This document shows positions 57,548 through 64,000 of a DNA stretch of 64,000 nucleotides, piece by piece. Each line of letters starts with the position of its first letter. Within the stretch, counting starts at the first letter, position 1. The position numbers were made by a program, and so were the translations under genes. Origin of the DNA: Pleurodeles waltl (lineage: Eukaryota; Chordata; Amphibia; Caudata; Salamandridae); assembly GCF_031143425.1 (NCBI RefSeq), contig NC_090445.1, positions 819,924,817-819,988,816 of the forward strand, written 5' to 3'. The notes beneath the pieces were generated by a model that had not been told where the DNA came from, did not search any database, and saw only the letters and a list, made by a program, of their open reading frames with translations.

Positions 57548-58800
57548 TTAGATGCTAGACTCTGGGCTTGTTTTTTGTAATCTGATATCTCTGAGCAATT
57601 CCTTCTCAACCTGAGAAATTGTCCAAACTGTAAGTTCTCTCTCAAATGGCCGGTGTACACCATCAAACAGGAGTAAACAGTTTTTGGCTGTTGGTTTTTC
57701 ATGGGTGGTTGTTTTAAGAGCACCATTGGTGGCTATAATGTTTAAATCCAGGAAGACCAAATGTTCCTTTCTCATTGTGTGAGTGAATTTCAAGAACTGG
57801 TCCTGTCTGTTTAACCACTATAAAAATGAAACCACTTGTGTATCATCCCCTTTCTAGATAACCAATATGTAATCAATGTATCTTTTCAACAATACTATGT
57901 TGTCTCTGTATGGATTAGTGGGGTTTAGGATCCTCTCTTTCTCTAGATGATGGACATAGAGACCGGCCAGACTCAGAGCAAAGGTGTTTCGAATGCTAGT
58001 CCTGTGTTTCTGACTGTACAAATTTTTCTCAAACTCCAAAAAATGTTTGGTAGTCCCAATCTAAGTTAAAGATAACCTCCTCAAGTATGTGTAATGTGTC
58101 ATGGTGAGGAAGGCTCGTGTATAGGCTTTCCACATCCAGTCCTATTAGTTTCTCATTTTCTGGATCAAAAATTCTGTCTTTCAAAACACACAGTACATAC
58201 TTTGTGTCTTTAAGGTAGGTATCTGTCTTTTGGACTATGGGTCTTAAAAACGCATCTGCACAACGGGACAGAGGTTCCAAAATAGAATTGGTACCTGATA
58301 CGATGGGTCTACCAGGAGAGGATTCAAGGTTTTTGTGAATTTTGGGGATAGTGTAGAAATAAGGAGTTAGTGGATTTTTATTAATTAGGAAATCTCCTTT
58401 CTGGAAAATCCAGTTGTGCGCTACACCTTGCTCCACCATACTGTGGATCTTTGTCTTTAGGAAATCAGTAGGGTCCTCCCTGAGTTTTTCATAGTTATGT
58501 GCATCACCCAATAGTCTTAAACATTCTTTACGATAATTTTCTAAGGTCTGGATTACGATAGTGCCTTCCTTATCTGCTGGTTTTATTACGTTGTTGTTGT
58601 TAGCTAATTCCTGTAAGTTTTTTTTTTTCCTTGGTTGTGTTATGGAACACCTTCAAAGTGTTAGTATTAATCTCACTGATATCCTTCAGAACCGCTTTTT
58701 CAAAGGCGAGGATTTTTGTAGGGAAATAACTGTTGGGAGGTGTGAAAAACGATTTTTTTGCGTAGACCTGTGTCCCCCAGTGTTAAATTGTCTGCTGGTG
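57548..58800 (-). pseudogene. Penelope reverse transcriptase relic
   Basis: Blocks in order: ELANNNNVIKPADKEGTIVI (about 58.6-58.54 kb), FYTIPKIHKN, GRPIVSGTNSILEPLS and IGLDVESLYTSLPH (58.51-58.03 kb). Then come FALSLAGLYVHHLEKE and RYIDYILVI (57.85-58.04 kb), and HLVFLDLNIIA (57.73-57.79 kb). The RT active site YIDD has become YIDY near 57870, with a stop soon after. The family assignment is firm from PKIHK, GRPIVS and the DVESLYT block. Confidence 0.88.
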
Positions 58801-58974
58801 GCTGACCTTCAAAAAAGGATCTTAGCTTGATCTTCCTGTTTGGCAGGCAGAAGCAACATTAAAAGCTGTCTTGTTTTGAGCTGAAGGGGCCAAAAAGGCG
58901 TCAAGCTGAGCTAGACCAGACATCTGGTTTGAACCTTCAATGGCTCACATAACTCTACTTTCTGTAATGTTATA

Positions 58975-61150
58975 TGTGTATTTGTAGAGCGCAAAACTCA
59001 CCCACAATGGTATCCTGCCACTGAAGCAGGAGCTGTATGCTTTAAGTCAGTGTCTGGGCTTGGTCAAGAGCCACGTCTTTGATTTCTTGAGGAATGAGGA
59101 GGCTCTGATGTGCCTGAGCAGGTCTTTCAAGACTTTGGGAGTGAGGTAGAAGGCATCACCATCAGATCTGGTTCTGTGTCTGCAGGAAATTTGTAAGAGT
59201 CTGGCTGAGGGGAGGTGTGTTGAAGTTTATGTGGCTGTTGCAGTACAGGTGGTCAATGTTGTGTAAAGCCTTGTATGTGTACGTGAGGAGTTTGAAGGGC
59301 ACTTTTTGTAGCTCAGGAGCCAGTGGAACTCTTAAGTGCAAAGTGATGTGATTGCGAGGTGGGAGTTTGAGGAAGCACCAGACTTCTGGGTTTTCTAAGG
59401 TCTGGATTCTTCTGGTCAGTTGAGCATTGATTCCAGCATAGGGTGTGTTGCCATAGGTCATCTTACTGGTGATAAGGGCTTGGGCGACAGTTCCGCAAGT
59501 ATTTGTGATGGGCCATTTGAAGACCTCGTTGAGTACATTCAGTGGGTGGAAGCAGAAGATGGAGGCTGCGTTCACTTGGCTAGTCATGGTGAGTTCTTGA
59601 CTGTTTTGAGCTTGAGCTAGTTGGTTTTCATCCCCCTGCGATTTCAGTGTCTTGTCAGAGAGGGAGAGGATGAACTAGGGGTATGCAGATAGGATATGAT
59701 GTTAATTCCGTGGGCGTAGATGATGATGGCGAGTGGGGGTGAGGGACAGTGTCAAGGGGTGCAGAAGGATTGAGTAGGCTGAGGACGGGGGCCACCTCGG
59801 TCCATGATCATCCAGATGTAATCCATGGCAGCAATGAAGGTGGACTCTGTACTGTGGTGATACCAGAAACTGACTGGGTGGGGTAGTTGGAGTGGTACAA
59901 CAGGCGTTTGTTTATCATCTTTTCCATAAATTTGTAAGGTAGGGTAGCAGGAAGGTAGGCCGGTTGTTGGCTAGCATCTTCAGGTCAGCTGTGGGTTTCA
60001 AGATGACGAGAAATACTATGGGATGTTACCAGACGTCTGTATATGCTGCTGTGATAACTGGGTCATTCAGGATTGGATCATAAAGAACAATCTGTGGAGC
60101 ACTCAAAATGTAATGATCTGTCAACAGCAATGGATTCATATGTATATGTCTAGATTTTAATGAATCATAATAGCCATATATAACACAAAAACATGAGGTA
60201 CTCAATAATAAATCTCGAAAATACTAATCATCAAACCAAGAAAGAATAATGTACACAGTTCACGAGAAGTCCATCCATGATGTGATTTTTCTCTTTGCTG
60301 AGAGGTTTTTAGTTATTAATGTGCTTCATTTTAAAGGAGGTGCTGCTTTTAATTGCAAAGTTCAGCCAGAATTGAAATCCGTAAATCCTGATGAAGTCCA
60401 TCCAAGGAAAGTATTATCCCAAATTGTAGAGTACAGCTTAATTAAAACATTAAGCCCAGCCGACACGTGTTTCGTCCTGATGCGGACTTTCTCAAGGCTC
60501 TAGAACGTAAAATTTCACCAAAGATTACTGCTAACTGTGTGCATAAAGCAGTTCTGATGGGTATTCTTGAAACAAGTCGACCAAAACGTTAAGCCAGGTA
60601 ACACCACGTTGATCTTAACACGGCTCCTCACGAAGTCAACCAGCAGTAACTCTAAAATGCCCCGTTTGAGTTATTTTCATATTCCCGACAACACCGACAG
60701 CCTGTCTACTCCGTCATAGTGGCCATTCAGGATTGGGGTGAGGGCTGCCCTGATATGGTCCAGTCCTTTAATGAAAACGTGGTGAGGGCAGGAGTCTGAG
60801 GGTGCTCCAGAGTGTGTGAACTGAATGGTTACTGTGGTTTCTTGAGTGGTGAAAGTGGGCCATGAGGTCAGGGTGGTCCTCTTGGTGTTCGTAGAGATGA
60901 CAAGAGGGCTGCAAGTGTAGAAAGGTCCAGTTGGTGCTTGAAATATTTGTAGATGCTTGTTATCTTGTTGCTGAAGAATAGGGACAGCTGGGTGCACAGG
61001 TTCTGAGAGGGGGTTACGCTGGTGGAGTTTGCTGCCAGAGAGGTGGAGAGTCACTATGCCAAAAAGATTTGCTTGGTGCTATTTTTGATGTAGCTGGTGA
61101 GCGCGGAGCATTTGGTGGCTCTGATTTGCTGATGGTTGTGTCGGAGGGGT
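58975..61150 (-). mobile_element. L2-type LINE, minus strand, interrupted by a Penelope-type fragment
   Basis: The 3' end, near 58975, carries TGTATTTGTAGAGCGC and AACTCACCCACA on the plus strand. The frame at 59162-59587 reads ALITSKMTYGNTPYAGINAQ, LTRRIQTLENPE and PFKLLTYTYKALHN (L2 C-terminus). The frame at 60677-61054 reads TIQFTHSGAPSDSCPHHVF (start of the L2 RT region). The two parts are separated by a 647-bp insertion. The Y-x-DD site falls in the decayed middle. It lies in the same orientation as SLK. Confidence 0.78.
60077..60723. mobile_element. Penelope-type terminal fragment inserted in L2, 13-bp target duplication
   Basis: CATTCAGGATTGG occurs at 60064-60076 and again at 60724-60736, exactly flanking 647 bp foreign to the L2. 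Inside, GACACGTGTTTCGTCC followed by GACTTTCTCAAGGC (about 60460-60500) is a Penelope-type terminal signature. There is no coding part. Confidence 0.75.
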
Positions 61151-61419
61151 TTATAAGTGCTCTTGTTGGTCAACATCTTTCTCATCACTATAACCAAAAG
61201 TAATAGGTTGTGTTACCAAGTTGGTTAACTAAGTCCAGTAGCACTATGGCTTAATCTGTTTGTTAAACTAGCATCATCTTCAAAGTGTTCAGAAGCGAGT
61301 ATGTGCTGTGTAGCGGTTCACAAGCTTACCAACATAGATTCTATGCATTAGGAGAGGGAGAAGTTGCTTCAGTGCTGGGTGACTGACTGTTGAAGACTGT
61401 ATTTGATTTATGCTAATTG

Positions 61420-61797
61420 TAAGGTGACCAGGTTAACCAAACCAAAAAAACAGGAGATTTAGGGACACGTAGTCCTGGTTTTATAATGTGATAAGCAAGA
61501 CTAGAAATAACAGAATGCAAGGAAAAACACATAGACTGGAGCAGCTAGCCATACATAGAGCTGGTAAACGTGGCAGGGCTGTGGTAAAAGGTTATTTTGT
61601 CCTCAGACCATGCTGATAATGAGATCGGGTCTAATAGAGGTGTGAGTACAGGTAACATCTTACACATCATGCTTTTACTCATCTGACCTCGCAAAACTAC
61701 AACAAGTATTTAATTTCATGAAAAATGTCAGGACACCTGGACACAGGTAACAAAAAAGGCACTATCCAAACAAATCAGCAGAATCTGGTCACTCTAA
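61420..61797. mobile_element. Possible hAT-type MITE
   Basis: TAAGGTGACCAG on the left (61420) is inverted against CTGGTCACTCTAA on the right (to 61797), with one difference in 11 bases. GACACGTAGTCCTGG and GTCAGGACACCTGGACAC lie inside. No clean 8-bp duplication was found, so the class is tentative. Confidence 0.35.
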
Positions 61798-62475
61798 GAG
61801 GCAATTCTGTTTCACTAACGGCCCATGATCTATTCCAGTGGCTGTGCACAATCCACCAAAACATTTTCCACTATTAAGCATGTGTCCATTTAACATTCAT
61901 TCACCGTATACAAACGGTTCACAATCATTTCTTTTCACTAACCATCCATTTGTCGCTGCAAGTGCTATTGCAGGACCTGAAACAGGACTTCAGATGATCC
62001 TCAGACAAAATACAAGATAGGTGGCCATCTAGGAATTTACAAAACTCCATTTGTGCACCCATAAATTGAAACAACACTTCAGATGACTACTACAAAAAGA
62101 TGGTCTGGTCACCAGACAAACACAAAATGCTAGAGGTAGCCCCAAAACACTTTCACAAATACTCGCCCGACTGGGCTTTAAGCACTTGCCACTGAACCCA
62201 AACCACACTGCATGCAGTAGATGAGACTGGAAGGAGATTGTTTCAAACATGGGAGATCATCACCTTCTCACTGCATCTCTTTTCCCAATGGTATTAATGG
62301 ATCAAAATTAAGGTCCTTGCGGGTATGGGGTCAGACATCTGATTGTGCGAAGAACACAGGTGCTCGAGCAGTTGGTGGCTTTTGTAAACTTAGAGAGTGA
62401 GGGGTGTAGAAGGAGACACAAGTGAGAAAAAGAAAGGGAGACAGATGGATATATAAGGTCACAAATGAGTGACAT
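61798..62475. other. Intron sequence without recognised genes
   Basis: No coding motif or repeat was recognised. Confidence 0.4.
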
Positions 62476-62500
62476 ATAGATATAGATATATATATATATG
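62476..62500. repeat. Short (GATA)n-(TA)n microsatellite
   Basis: ATATAGATATAGATATATATATATA directly precedes a DIRS terminal repeat. Confidence 0.85.
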
Positions 62501-62504
62501 GAAA

Positions 62505-62684
62505 ATGTCACTTACCCAGTGTACATCTGTTCGTGGCATTAGTTGCTGCAGATTCACATGCTGTGCACATCCCGCCATCTGGTGTTGGGCTCGGAGTGTT
62601 ACAAGTTGTTTTTCTTCGAAGAAGTCTTTTCGAGTCACGAGATCGAGGGACTCCTCCCATTTCGGCTCCATTGCGCATGGGCGT
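62505..62684. repeat. DIRS terminal repeat, broken by an LTR-like insertion
   Basis: GTCACTTACCCAGTGTACAT, followed by GCTGCAGATTCACATGCTG and CCGCCATCTGGTGTTGGG, matches the DIRS terminus at 52690-52775 (GCTGTAGATTCACATGCTC, TGCCATCTAGTGCTGGG). The element's orientation cannot be told from this part. Confidence 0.65.
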
Positions 62685-64000
62685 TGTAAAGAAATGACTC
62701 CCTGTTGCAGTTACCCCCCACTTTTTGCCTGATACTGATGCTGACTTGACTGAGAAGTGTGCTGGGACCCTGCTAACCAGGCCCCAGCACCAGTGTTCTT
62801 TCACCTAAAATGTACCATTGTTTCCACAATTGGCACAACCCTGGCACCTAGGTAAGTCCCTTGTAACTGGTACCCCTGGTACCAAGGGTCCTGATGCCAG
62901 GGAAGGTCTCTAAGGGCTGCAGCATGTCTTATGCCACCCTAGGGACCCCTCACTCAGCACAGACACACTGCTTGCCAGCTTGTGTGTGCTGGTGGGGAGA
63001 AAATGACTAAGTCGACATGGCACTCCCCTCAGGGTGCCATGCCAACCTCACACTGCCTGTGGCATAGGTAAGTCACCCCTCTAGTAGGCCTTACAGCCCT
63101 AAGGCAGGGTGCACTATACCACAGGTGAGGGCATATGTGCATGAGCACTATGCCCCTACACTGTCTAAGCAAAACCTTAGACATTGTAAGTGCAGGGGAG
63201 CCATAAGAGTATATGGGCTGGGAGTCTGTCAAAAACAAACTCCACAACTCCATAATGGCTACACTGAATACTGGGAAGTTTAGTATCAAACTTCTCAGAA
63301 TAATAAACCCACACTGATGCCAGTGTTGGATGTATTAAAAAATGCACACAGAGGGCACCTTAGAGATGCCCCCTGTATTTTACCCAATTGTTCAGTGCAG
63401 GACTGACTGGTCTGTGCCAGCCTGCTGCTGAGAGACGAGTTTCTGACCCCATGCGGTGAGAGCCTGTTGTGCTCTCTGAGGACAGAAACAAAGCCTGCTC
63501 TGGGTGGAGGTGCTTCACACCTCCCCCCTGCAGGAACTGTAACACCTAGCAGTGAGCTTCAAAGGCTCAAGCTTCGTGTTACAATGCCCCAGGGCACTCC
63601 AGCTAGTGGAGATGCCCGCCCCCTGGACACAGCCCCCACTTTTGGCGGCAAGTCCAGGAGAGATAATGAGAAAAACAAGGAGGAGTCACTGGCCAGTCAG
63701 GACAGCCCCTAAGGTGTCCTGAGCTGAGGTGACTCTGACTTTTAGAAATCCTCCATCTTGTAGAAGGAGGATTCCCCCAATAGGAATAGGGATGTGACCC
63801 CCTCCCCTTGGGAGGAGGCACAAAGAGGGTGTACCCACCCTCAGGGCTAGTAGCCATTGGCTACTAACCCCCAGACCTAAACACGCCCTTAAATTTAGTA
63901 TTTAAGGGCTCCCCTGAACCTAAGAATTTAGATTCCTGAAACTACAAGAAGAAGAAGACTGCTGAGCTGAAAAACCCCTGCAGAGGAAGAACAGAAGACA
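62685..64000 (+). mobile_element. LTR-like element, family II, 5' part, runs off the window
   Basis: It starts TGTAAAGAAATG and follows the element at 34254-36939 closely over its whole visible length. Shared blocks include GGTACCCCTGGTACCAAGG, CTAAGGGCTGCAGCATG, GGCACTCCCCTCAGGGTGCC and the TATA-like TATTTAAGGG at 63899-63908. The 3' end and target duplication lie outside the window. It sits in a DIRS terminal repeat. Confidence 0.78.

Larger units (their letters stand above)
55560..58830 (-). mobile_element. Penelope-like element (RT plus GIY-YIG), minus strand
   Basis: On the minus strand an RT (58.8-57.5 kb) is followed by a GIY-YIG endonuclease relic (57.19-56.92 kb) and a 3' terminal region. 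The plus strand at 55703-55742 shows CTACATGTTTCGGAGCC and GGCTCCTCTTCAGGAC. This TTTCGG...CTTCAGG signature is typical of Penelope terminal repeats. Penelope elements prime reverse transcription with an RT related to telomerase. Stops, frameshifts and a changed active site mark the copy as dead. It lies in the same orientation as SLK. Confidence 0.85.
50777..64000 (-). other. SLK: SLK intron (incomplete) upstream of the first visible exon
   Basis: It ends with TTGCTTGTAG on the minus strand and is phase 1. The preceding SLK exon, which should end with the ECLNNKQQLMRA region, was not seen up to base 64000, so this intron is at least 13.2 kb. It carries a Penelope-like element, an L2, DIRS ends, a tandem repeat and an LTR-like element. 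Confidence 0.8.

Noticed and set aside
1..64000. tRNA, rRNA or CRISPR-like arrays
   Set aside because: I looked for cloverleaf signatures and regularly spaced repeats. The only regular repeats are microsatellites and the irregular CATAC array.

Overview
The window is vertebrate nuclear DNA, almost certainly from a salamander, and probably a newt-like one. It lies inside one host gene with very long introns. Three coding exons on the minus strand (50652-50776, 11591-11779, 4849-4974) read in order and in phase as the C-terminal coiled-coil region of SLK, the STE20-like serine/threonine kinase. The kinase domain would lie beyond base 64000 and the last exon(s) before base 1. The introns between the exons are 38,872 bp and 6,616 bp. 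I recognise no other host gene, tRNA, rRNA or CRISPR array.

The rest is intron filled with nested, decayed mobile elements. From low to high coordinates: a Harbinger-type MITE (3726-4349); a DIRS fragment (6.05-7.4 kb); a decayed LINE (7.56-11.2 kb, plus); a DIRS copy (13.2-20.5 kb, minus) split by a 3.07-kb LTR-like insertion and carrying an internal inversion; an L1-type LINE (22.3-26.6 kb, plus) holding a hairpin MITE; an LTR-like element (26.6-29.0 kb) holding a recent inverted repeat; a long DIRS copy (31.05-39.65 kb, minus) split by a 2.69-kb LTR-like insertion; another LTR-like element (39.65-42.06 kb, minus); an L2-type LINE (42.06-43.8 kb, minus); an LTR-like promoter/polyA block; a DIRS 5' fragment (44.3-46.6 kb, minus); and a third family of LTR-like element (46.7-49.2 kb).

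Upstream of the 50.7-kb exon lie an unclassified repeat pair, a DIRS terminus, a CATAC-rich tandem repeat, a Penelope-like element with a changed catalytic motif (55.6-58.8 kb, minus), a second L2 LINE interrupted by a Penelope-type terminal fragment with a 13-bp target duplication (59.0-61.15 kb), a possible hAT-type MITE, and a DIRS terminus holding a fourth long LTR-like element that runs off the window.

The urodele assignment rests on the mixture of many DIRS elements, Penelope, L1, L2 and Harbinger MITEs, together with very long introns. That mixture is known for salamander genomes. No coding element looks intact. The strongest observations are the SLK exon series, clean nested insertions with target duplications, the simple inversion inside a DIRS reverse transcriptase, the conserved TGACGTCA site in two element types, and the repeated landing of large non-coding LTR-like elements inside DIRS copies. 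I saw no sign of a wholly new coding system.
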